Source of the DNA: Luteipulveratus halotolerans
GTDB lineage: Bacteria > Actinomycetota > Actinomycetes > Actinomycetales > Dermatophilaceae
Assembly: GCF_001247745.1 (NCBI RefSeq)
Contig: NZ_LAIR01000002.1
Location: 3,100,001 to 3,164,000, forward strand
Length of the DNA stretch: 64,000 nt
Direction of reading: 5' to 3'
The position numbers and the translations under genes were made by a program. Shown here piece by piece: positions 50,267 to 58,682 of the stretch. Positions within the stretch are counted from its first letter, which is position 1; each line of letters starts with the position of its first letter. A model generated the notes under the pieces. The model saw nothing but the letters and a program-made list of their open reading frames with translations, searched no databases and had not been told where the DNA came from.

Positions 50267-50294
50267 GGCCGCGACCCGCACCAGGGTCGCGGCC
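50267..50294 (+). terminator. Terminator of the tRNA cluster
   Basis: GGCCGCGACCC and GGGTCGCGGCC pair over 11 bp with a 6-nt loop, followed by TTCGTCGT, 12 bases after the tRNA-Phe CCA. Confidence 0.8.
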
Positions 50295-50367
50295 TTCGTC
50301 GTAGGTTCGTCCACTGGTCACGTTCACGTCGCCCGGTCTGTGCCCAGCCCGAGCACGCTCGGGACTC

Positions 50368-51582
50368 GTGACCATCCGACGTCGTCCGACCGTCCTCGCC
50401 GCCGCCTCGCTCGCGGCCCTGACCTCACTGGCTCTCGTCACCCCGTCGTACGCCGCACAGGAGCACCTCCCGCTCGGCGACGCGGACCTGCCCGAGACCC
50501 GCTCGACCCAGACGCTCGCCCCGGGCGTCACCGTCACCTCGATCACCCGAGGTGACACCCCCGCCGACCCGGCGGACATCGGTACGACCACCCGCGGCCC
50601 CTGGGTCGTGAAGGTGCTGACCATCGATCCGCGACGCGCCCACGGCCGTCTCGCCTCGACGTACGGAGCAGATGTCGCTCGCACTGAGTCGACCACCTCC
50701 CTCGTCCAGCAGGCGGACGCCCTCGTGGGTGTCAACGGCTCGTTCTTCACCTTCACGGCCAACCCCACCTACCCGGGTGACCCGGTGGGCCTCGGGGTGT
50801 ACGACGGCCGGCTGCACAGCGAGCCGACCACCGACAAGGCCGAGCAGAACCTCGTGATCGACAGCTCGACGGGTCGGCTGCTCATCGGCAAGACCACGTG
50901 GGAGGGCTCGTTGACCAACCGCGACACCGAGCAGCGGGTGCCGCTGGAGTCGGTCGACCACCCGCCGACCACCAACCAGACGGTGCTGTTCACCGACGGC
51001 TTCGCGGCGTCGACGCCGGCCGGTGCAGGTGCGGAGGTCGTCCTCGACGGGCGCGGCTGCGTCGTGCGCTCGTCCGCGACGACGCGGGGTACGACGCTCA
51101 CGCACGGTCAGTCGAGCGTGCAGGCGACCGGCACCGACACCGCCGCCCTGCTCGCCGCCACCCAGAGCGGCTGCCTCGACGTGAAGAACACTCTGCGCGA
51201 CGAGCAGGGTCAGCGAATTCCCTTGTCTCGCAACGTCTCCGGCGTCAACGGTCGCTACCGCCTCACCGAGGGCGGCAAGGTCGTCGTGCCGGCCGGCACC
51301 GGGTCGATGTTCGCCCGCAACCCGCGCACGATCGCCGGCCGCACCGCGGACGGCACGATCGTGCTGGCCACTCTCGACGGCCGTCAGACCACCTCGGTGG
51401 GCACGACCCTGGACGAGACGGCGGCGGTGGCCGACAGCCTCGGGCTGGTCGACTCGCTCAACCTCGACGGAGGCGGGTCGACAACCATGTCGACGCAGGC
51501 CGGGCCGCTCAACCACCCGAGCGGCACCGGTGGCGTCGAGCGCAACGTGGGCGACGCGCTCGTGTGGGTGCCGCGCCGCTGA
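50368..51582 (+). CDS. Secreted phosphodiester glycosidase (NAGPA/DUF2233 domain)
   Basis: 404 aa from GTG 50368. Signal peptide to about residue 29 (PSYAA). The NAGPA fold is seen in ALVGVNGSFFTF, AEQNLVID, FARNPRTIAGRTADGTIVL and the signature DSLNLDGGGSTTM. Relatives cleave GlcNAc-phosphodiester bonds or act on exopolysaccharide and teichoic-acid-type links. Alone on its strand, convergent with the YigZ gene with almost no gap. Confidence 0.87.
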   Translation: MTIRRRPTVLAAASLAALTSLALVTPSYAAQEHLPLGDADLPETRSTQTLAPGVTVTSITRGDTPADPADIGTTTRGPWVVKVLTIDPRRAHGRLASTYGADVARTESTTSLVQQADALVGVNGSFFTFTANPTYPGDPVGLGVYDGRLHSEPTTDKAEQNLVIDSSTGRLLIGKTTWEGSLTNRDTEQRVPLESVDHPPTTNQTVLFTDGFAASTPAGAGAEVVLDGRGCVVRSSATTRGTTLTHGQSSVQATGTDTAALLAATQSGCLDVKNTLRDEQGQRIPLSRNVSGVNGRYRLTEGGKVVVPAGTGSMFARNPRTIAGRTADGTIVLATLDGRQTTSVGTTLDETAAVADSLGLVDSLNLDGGGSTTMSTQAGPLNHPSGTGGVERNVGDALVWVPRR

Positions 51583-51584
51583 CC

Positions 51585-52220
51585 TCAGATCGGCCGGTCG
51601 ACCCAGGACTCCCCCGCGAGCTCCAGGCTCGACCGGCCGGCTGTCGCGGCTGCGACCCAGGCGTGCGCCTCGTCGACCTGCGCGGGCGCGACCCCGACAC
51701 GCACCGTCGCGCGCTCGGCGTAGTCGGTGCCCTGCACGGCCAGGCCACGCGTCCGCAGGTCGTTCTCGATCCGCCCCGCATCGGCGTGGTCGACCACGAC
51801 CGTGCCCAGCAGCACCAGCTCTCGTCGTACGAGCGTGGCCTCGTCGAGCGCGAGTCGAGCGGCCTCCGCGTACGCCCGCACCAGCCCACCGGCACCGAGC
51901 AGCGTGCCCCCGAACCATCGCGTCACCACGGCGACCACGTCACTGACCTCACGGCCGCGCAGGACGTCGAGCACCGGCGTACCGGCCGTCCCCGAGGGCT
52001 CGCCGTCGTCGGACGAGCGCTGCACCGCGCCGTCGGCCCCGAGCACGAACGCCGACACGTGGTGCCGGGCGTCCCAGTGCACGGAGCGCGCGGTCTCGAC
52101 CACGGCGCGCGCCGCCGCCTCGTCGTCGACACGCTCGAGGTGGCACAGGAACCGCGACCGCTTGACCTCGTGCTCGGCCTCGGTGCTGCCCTGCACGGTG
52201 GTGTAGGCGGCGGGAGTCAC
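51585..52220 (-). CDS. YigZ/IMPACT family protein
   Basis: 211 aa from GTG 52220; the longer frame to 52445 overlaps the divergent gene. The N-terminal domain has EVKRSRFLCHLERV, then DDGEPSGTAGTPVLDVLRG and VVTRWFGGTLLGAGGLVRAY, the hallmark of YigZ/IMPACT. A DUF1949 domain fills the C-terminus (LVLLGTVVVDHADAGRIEND). Eukaryotic IMPACT affects translation control; the bacterial role is unclear. Confidence 0.9.
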   Translation of the reverse strand: MTPAAYTTVQGSTEAEHEVKRSRFLCHLERVDDEAAARAVVETARSVHWDARHHVSAFVLGADGAVQRSSDDGEPSGTAGTPVLDVLRGREVSDVVAVVTRWFGGTLLGAGGLVRAYAEAARLALDEATLVRRELVLLGTVVVDHADAGRIENDLRTRGLAVQGTDYAERATVRVGVAPAQVDEAHAWVAAATAGRSSLELAGESWVDRPI

Positions 52221-52244
52221 GTCCGAGAGCCTAGGCTGGCGCCC

Positions 52245-52541
52245 GTGCGCCGACGTGTCCTGCTCCCGCTGCTCGCCCTCGTCGTGCTCGGGCTGGGGTT
52301 GAGTCCCCTGGGCGCCGCGGCCGACACGGGTACGACGACCTCGAGCGCCACCAGCGCAGCGGCGACCGGGTCGTCGTCGACGACCTCCACCGACCCCGGC
52401 CCGCTGCCGGTCGACAAGGTCGGCACCGACGAGACGGCCAACCATCCGGTGCTGATCATCGGCGCTGCCGTGGTGGCCCTGCTGCTCATCGGGGGCGGGG
52501 CAGTGCTCGCCCGCGGGCGCCTGCGCGACGACGACTTCTGA
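52245..52541 (+). CDS. Small Ser/Thr-rich membrane protein
   Basis: 98 aa from GTG 52245. A signal peptide (RRVLLPLLALVVLGLGLSPL), an extracellular Thr/Ser/Ala-rich middle and a C-terminal membrane helix (VLIIGAAVVALLLIGGGAVL) ending with basic and acidic residues. Unknown function. It is divergent from YigZ, with 24 bp between starts, so promoters overlap. Confidence 0.65.
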   Translation: MRRRVLLPLLALVVLGLGLSPLGAAADTGTTTSSATSAAATGSSSTTSTDPGPLPVDKVGTDETANHPVLIIGAAVVALLLIGGGAVLARGRLRDDDF

Positions 52542-52741
52542 GTCGCGACGCGCCTCTGACCCGCAATGACGGGGTCAACATCTCATGAACGGTATGGCGG
52601 TGAGCGAGACAGGCTCCGCCTGAGGTACCGTTTGTCACACGACATGACCGAAGATCCCCAAGGGCCTCCGGCGTGCCTGTTGTCGCTCTGCGGCAGCGGG
52701 CATTTCTGGCCGCCCTGGGCAAACACAGAGGGGGTCACGCC

Positions 52742-52945
52742 ATGGGGCGCGGCCGGGCCAAAGCCAAGCAGACGAAGGTGGCACGGGAGCTGAAGTACTT
52801 CTCCCCTGACACCGACCTGAACGCACTCGAGCGTGAGCTGAGTGCGTCGAGTTCCTCACGTGAGGCGGAGCACGCCTCGAGCGAGGACGATCAGGGCGAC
52901 GACGACTACGGCGACTACGAGAAGTGGGCGTCGGGCGACCGCTGA
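52742..52945 (+). CDS. DUF3073 family protein
   Basis: 67 aa from ATG 52742; the frame is open further upstream (52673) but MGRGRAKAKQTKVARELKYF is the standard family start. The basic head is followed by SPDTDLNALERELS and an acidic tail (EDDQGDDDYGDY). DUF3073 is a small actinobacterial family nearly always close to purM/purF, as here. Function unknown; the charge layout suggests nucleic-acid or ribosome contact. Upstream, AACGGTA and TACCGTT arms (7 bp) bracket the likely promoter. Confidence 0.92.
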   Translation: MGRGRAKAKQTKVARELKYFSPDTDLNALERELSASSSSREAEHASSEDDQGDDDYGDYEKWASGDR

Positions 52946-52995
52946 GCGGCTCGCCCTTCTCCCTCTGCGTGCGCTGACGTCGGGGGTCTGCGACC

Positions 52996-54111
52996 TCAGA
53001 TCTTCGGGTGCTGCCCGACCATCTGGCAGGCCCCCGCGTCGACGCCCTTGGCTCCACTGACGATCTCCCCGTACGCCGGGTCACCGGCCGTGAGGTCCTG
53101 CACCTCGCCGAGCACCCACGTCGGGATGTCCACACCTTCCATGACCTCGATCGCGAGATCGGCCTGGTCAGCGGGCAGTACCGCACAGAATCCGACGCCC
53201 ATGTTGAGCGTGCGCTCCAGGTCGGCCGTCGGCACCTGACCCAACGTCTGCACCAGGTCGAAGATCGGTGCCGGGTTCCACGAGCTGCGCTCGACCGTGG
53301 CCAGCACACCCTGCGGAAGCACCCGCGCGAGGTTGGCCGCGAGACCGCCACCGGTCACGTGCGACAACGCGTGCAGGTCGATGCCCTCGGTGCGGATCAG
53401 CTGCAGCAGGTCGGCCGAGTAGACCCGGGTGGGTTCGAGCAGCTCCTCACCGAGCGTGCGACCCAGCTCGGGCACGTCACGGTCGTAGTCCCAGCCCTGG
53501 CTCGCGAACACCTTGCGCACCAGCGAGTAGCCGTTGGAGTGCAGGCCGCTGGAGGCCAGGCCCAGGACGACGTCGCCGACCTGAACACGGTCAGGCGTGA
53601 GCAGGTCGGCCTTGTCTACGACACCGGTGGCCGCGCCCGCGACGTCGTACTCGTCGGGGGCCAGGAGGCCCGGGTGCTCAGCGGTCTCGCCGCCGATGAG
53701 GGCGACGCCGGCCTGCTCGCACGCGGCGGCGATGCCGGACACGATCGCGGCGATCCGCTCGGGCACGACCTTGCCGGTGGCGATGTAGTCGGTCATGTAG
53801 AGCGGCTCGGCGCCGCAGCACACGATGTCGTCGACGACCATGCCGACCAGGTCGAACCCGATCGTGTCGTGCACGTCCATCGCCTGCGCGACCGCGACCT
53901 TGGTGCCGACCCCGTCGGTCGAGGTGGCGAGCACGGGGTGCGCGAGGCGCGCGAGCACCGACGCGTCGAACAGACCCGCGAAGCCGCCCAGGCCGCCCAT
54001 CACCTCGGGACGCTGCGCCCGGCGTACGGAGTCCTTCATCAGCTCGACGGCCTTGTCACCGGCCTCGACGTCGACTCCGGACTCGGCATAGGTGATCGGC
54101 GAATCGCTCAC
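52996..54111 (-). CDS. purM: Phosphoribosylformylglycinamidine cyclo-ligase (AIR synthetase)
   Basis: 371 aa from GTG 54111. Fifth step of purine synthesis: closes FGAM to AIR using ATP. Family motifs: ITYAESGVDVEAGDKAV, LATSTDGVGTKVAVA, DIVCCGAEPLYMTDYIA, LIGGETAEHPG, GLASSGLHSNGYSLVRKV and HVTGGGLAANLARVLP. Length is normal. It lies 11 bp after purF in an operon. Confidence 0.98.
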   Translation of the reverse strand: MSDSPITYAESGVDVEAGDKAVELMKDSVRRAQRPEVMGGLGGFAGLFDASVLARLAHPVLATSTDGVGTKVAVAQAMDVHDTIGFDLVGMVVDDIVCCGAEPLYMTDYIATGKVVPERIAAIVSGIAAACEQAGVALIGGETAEHPGLLAPDEYDVAGAATGVVDKADLLTPDRVQVGDVVLGLASSGLHSNGYSLVRKVFASQGWDYDRDVPELGRTLGEELLEPTRVYSADLLQLIRTEGIDLHALSHVTGGGLAANLARVLPQGVLATVERSSWNPAPIFDLVQTLGQVPTADLERTLNMGVGFCAVLPADQADLAIEVMEGVDIPTWVLGEVQDLTAGDPAYGEIVSGAKGVDAGACQMVGQHPKI

Positions 54112-54122
54112 GGAAGGACCTT

Positions 54123-55751
54123 TCACGGGTGGAGCAGGGCGTTCTCGCCGCCGCCGGACAGGCCGAGCGAGACGCCCTCGGCGTCCTGCCCGTCGCGTGA
54201 CGGCACGGTGTCCTGCGGTCGGTGCTGGATCGAGGCGTCGTGGCCGGTGCGGACCTGGATCGGCAACGTCTCGAGGACGTGCTTGCCGATGTGGCCGTCC
54301 TCGGGCAGCTCGATGGGATAAGAACCGGTGAAGCACGCGCGGCACAGCTGCGACTCGGGCTGCTCGGTGGCCGCGATCATGCCCTCCTCGGAGATGTAGC
54401 CGAGCGAGTCGGCACCGATGGAGGCACGGATCTCCTCGACCTGCAGGCCCGGCGCGATGAGCTCGGCGCGCGTGGCGAAGTCGATGCCGTAGAAGCAGGG
54501 CCACTCGACCGGCGGCGCCGAGATGCGCACGTGGATCTCGGCCGCGCCGGCCTCGCGGAGCATCCGGATCTGGGCGCGCTGGGTGTTGCCGCGCACGATC
54601 GTGTCGTCGATGACGACGATCCGCTTGCCCTTGATGTTGTGCTCGAGCGGGTTGAGCTTGAGGCGGATGCCGAGCTGGCGCAGCGTCTGGCTGGGCTGGA
54701 TGAACGTGCGGCCGACGTAGGCGTTCTTGACGAAGCCCTGCCCGAACGGGATACCGGACTCCTGCGCATAACCCGTCGCGGCAGGCACACCCGACTCGGG
54801 TACGCCGATGACCAGGTCGGCGTCGACCGGGTGCTCACGCGCCAGCTGGCGGCCCATCTCGACGCGCGCCTCGTGGACGACCCGGCCGCGGATCACGGCG
54901 TCCGGGCGAGCGAGGTAGACGTACTCGAACACGCAGCCCTTGGGCTGCGGCTCGGCGAAGTGGTGGCTGCGCAGGCCGTTCTCGTCGATGGCGATCATTT
55001 CGCCGGGCTCGACCTCGCGGATGACGCTCGCGCCGATGGTCTGCAGCGCCGCGGTCTCGGACGCGACCACCCAGCCGCGCTCCAGCCGACCCAGGGCCAG
55101 GGGGCGTACGCCGTGGGGGTCGCGGGCGGCGTACAGCGTCTTCTCGTCCATGAACACGAAGCAGAACGCGCCGCGCAGCCGCGGGAGGACGTCCATGGCG
55201 GCTTCCTCGAGGCTCTGCTCGGGGTCGGCGGCCAGGAGCGTCGTGACGAGGGCCGTGTCGGAGGTGTTGCCGCGGGCGAGCTCGCCCTTGCTGCGACGGC
55301 CGCCGAGGCGCTCCTTGACGAGCTCGCTCAGCTCGACGGTGTTGACGAGGTTGCCATTGTGGGCGAGAGCCACGGTGCCGCGTTCGCTGCCGCCGAGGGT
55401 GGGCTGGGCGTTCTCCCAGGTGCTGCCGCCGGTCGTGGAGTAGCGGGTGTGGCCGATCGCGAGGTGGCCGCGCAGCGAGCCCAGGCTCGTCTCGTCGAAG
55501 ACCTGGCTGACCAGGCCCATGTCCTTGTAGACAAGGATGCTGTCGCCGTCGCTCGTGGCGATGCCGGCTGACTCCTGCCCGCGATGCTGCAAGGCGTAGA
55601 GGCCGAAGTAGGTGAGCTTGGCGACCTCCTCACCGGGAGCCCAGACACCGAAGACCCCGCAGGCGTCCTGCGGGCCCTTCTCACCAGGAATCAGGTCGTG
55701 CGAAAGACGTCCGTCGCCAGCCACGCCCACCAGTGTTCCATGCGCGTTCAC
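54123..55751 (-). CDS. purF: Amidophosphoribosyltransferase
   Basis: 542 aa from GTG 55751. First committed step of purine synthesis, transferring ammonia from Gln to PRPP. The N-terminal glutaminase begins at the Cys in DACGVFGVW after a propeptide of about 30 aa, so the protein is of the processed Bacillus type. GHTRYSTTG, HNGNLVN, RDPHGVRPL and the PRPP loop RIVVIDDTIVRGNT are present, as is the CRACFTGSYP cysteine pair used for an iron-sulphur cluster. The C-terminus has about 40 extra residues. Operon with purM. Confidence 0.98.
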   Translation of the reverse strand: MNAHGTLVGVAGDGRLSHDLIPGEKGPQDACGVFGVWAPGEEVAKLTYFGLYALQHRGQESAGIATSDGDSILVYKDMGLVSQVFDETSLGSLRGHLAIGHTRYSTTGGSTWENAQPTLGGSERGTVALAHNGNLVNTVELSELVKERLGGRRSKGELARGNTSDTALVTTLLAADPEQSLEEAAMDVLPRLRGAFCFVFMDEKTLYAARDPHGVRPLALGRLERGWVVASETAALQTIGASVIREVEPGEMIAIDENGLRSHHFAEPQPKGCVFEYVYLARPDAVIRGRVVHEARVEMGRQLAREHPVDADLVIGVPESGVPAATGYAQESGIPFGQGFVKNAYVGRTFIQPSQTLRQLGIRLKLNPLEHNIKGKRIVVIDDTIVRGNTQRAQIRMLREAGAAEIHVRISAPPVEWPCFYGIDFATRAELIAPGLQVEEIRASIGADSLGYISEEGMIAATEQPESQLCRACFTGSYPIELPEDGHIGKHVLETLPIQVRTGHDASIQHRPQDTVPSRDGQDAEGVSLGLSGGGENALLHP

Positions 55752-55843
55752 CTGAGACGGAATCGCGTCAGCCCGCGGACGTCGTGACCGCCGTGGCCGA
55801 GCACAGCGAGGGCCCGTCGCTCAGCGCAGCGAGGGCCCGTCGT

Positions 55844-56104
55844 TCAGCGCAGCGAACGCTTGTCGATGAGGACGGCGATCGCGCCGGCGAGCAGGGCGCC
55901 GAGGCCGCCGAAGATCACCGCGAAGAAGCCCATGGCCGTCGTGTCGGAGTAGCCGCCCGAGCCGTCGCGCGAGCCCACCCACAGACCCAGGAGGACGCCG
56001 ACGACCGTGCCCGTGATCAGGAACTGGGCGAAGTTGGGGGCGCGGCGCACCGGACGCAGCGTGGTGCGGGTGCGCTCGGAAGGGTCGGGCTCGGCATCAG
56101 ACAC
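55844..56104 (-). CDS. Small two-helix membrane protein
   Basis: About 86 aa from GTG 56104; the long open frame upstream is antisense to the next gene. An Arg-rich head (TLRPVRRAPNFAQFL) is followed by two membrane helices (LITGTVVGVLLGLWVG, FFAVIFGGLGALLAGAIAVL). Conserved-looking hypothetical protein common in this group near purF; function unknown. Just beyond its stop, 55809-55854 contains two direct copies of GAGGGCCCGTCG-TCAGCGC. Confidence 0.65.
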   Translation of the reverse strand: MSDAEPDPSERTRTTLRPVRRAPNFAQFLITGTVVGVLLGLWVGSRDGSGGYSDTTAMGFFAVIFGGLGALLAGAIAVLIDKRSLR

Positions 56105-56200
56105 GTCCTCCACGGTAGATGGTCGCCCTGGACGCGCCCCGGGTGGCCACATCGTGGCTCCTGTGGTGCGGAGAACTACTGCTGCGTAGGGTTCGGGGTC

Positions 56201-57313
56201 ATGAAGTGGGTCTGGCTCCTTGTCGTCCTGGTCGTTCTTGCTGCGATCGCGTGGTGGTTCATGCGTGATCCGAACAAGTCGCGCGGTGGTTCCGTCGGCA
56301 TCCACGGCGTCAATGCCAAGGACAAGATCGGCCGTCAGGACGAGACGGACGAGTCCGCTGACTCCGCGAGCGCGCCTGCGCAGGAGGGCGAGACCAAGGC
56401 CGCCCCCACGAGCGCCGAGGCCAAGCCCGCACCCGCGGCCAAGACGTCCGACAAGGGCGAGACCGCAGCCAAGGTCGACTCCAAGCCCGCGGCCGCTGCC
56501 GCGCCGGTCGCACAGACCGAGCCCGCGGCTGACGACTGGGACGCCCCGCCGCCCGCCGTCGACTCCAAGCCCGCAGCCGCCGCACCCGCGGCTGACGACT
56601 GGGACGCCCCGCCGCCCGCCGTCGACTCCAAGCCCGCCACCGCTGCACCCGCAGCCTCCAGCGATGGCGACGACTGGGACGCAGCACCACCGGCACTCGA
56701 CGGCTCCAAGCCCGCCGCATCCGCTCCCGCGACGGCCGCACCGGCCAGCTCCGGTGGCGACGACTGGGACGCCCCGCCGCCCGCACTCGACGACTCCAAG
56801 CCCGCCGCATCCGCTCCCGCGACGGCCGCACCGGCCAGCTCCGGCGGCGACGACTGGGACGCCCCGCCGCCCGCACTCGACGACTCCAAGCCCGCCGCAT
56901 CCGCTCCCGCGACGGCTGCACCGGCCAGCTCCGGTGGCGACGACTGGGACGCCCCGCCGCCCGCACTCGACGACACCAAGCCCGCAGCGCAGTCCGAGCC
57001 TGAGCCCGCGGCAGCACCGGTCGAGAAGAAGGAAGCCGCTCCCGCGCCGGCCGCCGCAACCTCCGGTGGCGACGACTGGGGTACTCCGCCCCCGCCGCTC
57101 GACGACAGCACACCGGCTCCCACGAGCGCCGCGCCCGAGCAGGCGCCGGCGCAGGACGAACAGGCACCGAGCGAGCCCGAGCCCGACAAGAAGCCCGAGC
57201 CCGACAAGAAGCCTGAGCCCGAGCCCGAGCCCGAGCCCGAGAAGAAGCCTGAGCCTCCGAAGGCGTCCGGCGGCGACGACTGGAGCACGTCGCCCCTGCC
57301 GCTCGACGACTGA
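56201..57313 (+). CDS. Membrane-anchored repetitive DDWDxPPPxLDD protein
   Basis: 370 aa from ATG 56201. One N-terminal membrane helix (WVWLLVVLVVLAAIAWWFM), then an almost wholly Ala/Pro/Asp/Lys low-complexity domain. Eight copies of a Trp-centred motif occur: ADDWDAPPPAVDSKPA (2), GDDWDAAPPALDGSKP, GDDWDAPPPALDDSKP and its DTKP variant (3), GDDWGTPPPPLDD and a final GDDWSTSPLPLDD. Three units form a 120-bp nearly identical DNA tandem. Acidic Trp motifs on flexible linkers look like docking sites for a partner. No family recognised. Single gene. Confidence 0.8.
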   Translation: MKWVWLLVVLVVLAAIAWWFMRDPNKSRGGSVGIHGVNAKDKIGRQDETDESADSASAPAQEGETKAAPTSAEAKPAPAAKTSDKGETAAKVDSKPAAAAAPVAQTEPAADDWDAPPPAVDSKPAAAAPAADDWDAPPPAVDSKPATAAPAASSDGDDWDAAPPALDGSKPAASAPATAAPASSGGDDWDAPPPALDDSKPAASAPATAAPASSGGDDWDAPPPALDDSKPAASAPATAAPASSGGDDWDAPPPALDDTKPAAQSEPEPAAAPVEKKEAAPAPAAATSGGDDWGTPPPPLDDSTPAPTSAAPEQAPAQDEQAPSEPEPDKKPEPDKKPEPEPEPEPEKKPEPPKASGGDDWSTSPLPLDD

Positions 57314-57323
57314 TCGAGCCACT

Positions 57324-57370
57324 GCGCACGAACGGCCCGCCACCGACGAGGTGACGGGCCGTTCGTGCGC
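57324..57370. terminator. 16-bp perfect hairpin
   Basis: GCGCACGAACGGCCCG (57324-57339) and CGGGCCGTTCGTGCGC (57355-57370), between the repetitive protein gene and the convergent LLM gene. Likely bidirectional. Confidence 0.8.
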
Positions 57371-57388
57371 TCTCGGGCAGAGACCGGC

Positions 57389-58258
57389 TCAACGCCAGCG
57401 CGGCAGCACGTCGGAGGCGACGGTCTCGAGCACGTCCACCGTGCCGCCGTACGGGTCGGTCGTCCGAGGCCAGTGCGCAATCAGGTCGCTGAACCCGAGC
57501 TCGCTCGCCCGCCCGACGGCGTCCTCGAACTGCTCGACGCTGGTGAGCGAGTAGAACGGCGAGGGGTCGAGGTTCAGGTGCCGCTCGAACCCGTCGGCCG
57601 ACCGCCCCTCTGCGTCGAGCGCGTCGTCGAGCCGAGCGGACACCTCGCGCAACGAGTCCCACCACTGCTCGTACGTGCCGCCCGGCTTGCCGTACGTGAC
57701 CCAGCCCTGGCCGGTGCGCGCGGCGAGCCGCAGCGCGCGAGGACCGTTGGCCGCCATGACGAACGGGATGCGCGCGCGAGCCGGACCCGGCAGCGTACGA
57801 GCGTCGCGGGCGGAGAAGTACGTGCCGTCGGAGGTGACGTGGTCTTCTCTCAGCAGCCGGTCGAGCAGGACGGTGAACTCCTCGAGGCGTTCGTACCGCT
57901 CGCGCCCGCTCAGGTCAGGGCCGCCGAGCAGGCGTGAGTCGAGGTCGCCGCCGGCGCCGATGCCGCAGATGAACCGGCCACCCGACACGTCGTCGAGCGC
58001 GAGCAGGTCACGCATGAACGTCACCGGGTGTCGGTAGTTGGGCGAGGTGACGAACGTGCCCAGCCGGATCGTCGAGGTGACCATCGCTGCGGCCGTCAGC
58101 GTGGGTGTCGTGCCGTACCAGGGAGAGTCGGGCAGTCCGCCCCATACGAGGTGGTCGTACGTCCACGCGTGGTCGAAGCCGAGCTCCTCGGCGCGCCGCC
58201 ACAGCGGGGCGGCCTGCGCCCACGGATACTCCGGAAGCATCGTGATCCCGAATCGCAT
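57389..58258 (-). CDS. LLM-class F420-dependent oxidoreductase (2)
   Basis: 289 aa from ATG 58258. The TIM-barrel luciferase-like pattern: RFGITMLPEYPWAQAAPLWR, RAEELGFDHAWTYDHLVWGG, GGRFICGIGAGGDLDSRLLG and ARIPFVMAANGPRALRLAARTG. It is a different subfamily from the protein at 47188. Transcribed upstream of nothing obvious; 10 bp upstream lies the sterol-carrier-like gene on the same strand, so the two may be in one operon. Confidence 0.87.
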   Translation of the reverse strand: MRFGITMLPEYPWAQAAPLWRRAEELGFDHAWTYDHLVWGGLPDSPWYGTTPTLTAAAMVTSTIRLGTFVTSPNYRHPVTFMRDLLALDDVSGGRFICGIGAGGDLDSRLLGGPDLSGRERYERLEEFTVLLDRLLREDHVTSDGTYFSARDARTLPGPARARIPFVMAANGPRALRLAARTGQGWVTYGKPGGTYEQWWDSLREVSARLDDALDAEGRSADGFERHLNLDPSPFYSLTSVEQFEDAVGRASELGFSDLIAHWPRTTDPYGGTVDVLETVASDVLPRWR

Positions 58259-58268
58259 GCTGCCGAGA

Positions 58269-58643
58269 CTAGGCGTCCAGCGGGATCAGCGGCAGGTACG
58301 CCGACAGGTCGGCCCGTTGGCCCGACGCACGCAGGAGGCCGGCCTGGTCGGCGTCGTCCCAGGTGATCTGACCCGTGGCGATCCGAAGCCACGAATCTGC
58401 TTGCATCTCAACGACATTCGTCGGAGTGCCGCGCTTGTGCCGCGGACCTTCGATCACCTGCACGGCCCCGAACGGCGGTACCCGCACCTCGACGCTGTGA
58501 CCGGGCGCCTGGAGTGAGAGCTCTTCGAGCGTGTATCGGACGGCGGTGGCGGTCGTCGTACGGTCAGCGGCAGCCGGGTCGGCGTGCCAGCGGACGACGG
58601 CCGCGCGGCCATCGGTGGGATCGATGCGTCGGCGGGGCGGCAT
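58269..58643 (-). CDS. Sterol-carrier-family (SCP-2-like) protein
   Basis: 124 aa from ATG 58643. The sequence VRYTLEELSLQAPGHSVEVR .. WLRIATGQITWDDADQAGLL matches the small actinobacterial sterol carrier family, where the WL.la.G..tw.da...G.v.asG.ra.l...lPl end is typical. It likely binds a lipid or small hydrophobic ligand. It lies directly upstream of the LLM gene on the same strand. Confidence 0.75.
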   Translation of the reverse strand: MPPRRRIDPTDGRAAVVRWHADPAAADRTTTATAVRYTLEELSLQAPGHSVEVRVPPFGAVQVIEGPRHKRGTPTNVVEMQADSWLRIATGQITWDDADQAGLLRASGQRADLSAYLPLIPLDA

Positions 58644-58682
58644 GGGTCCATCCTGCCGCCCCGCCGAACGCGTCGAGCGGTG

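Noticed and set aside
56500..57320. Tandem repeats as a possible minisatellite or CRISPR
   Set aside because: They encode a regular peptide repeat in a single open frame with a membrane anchor; no spacers.
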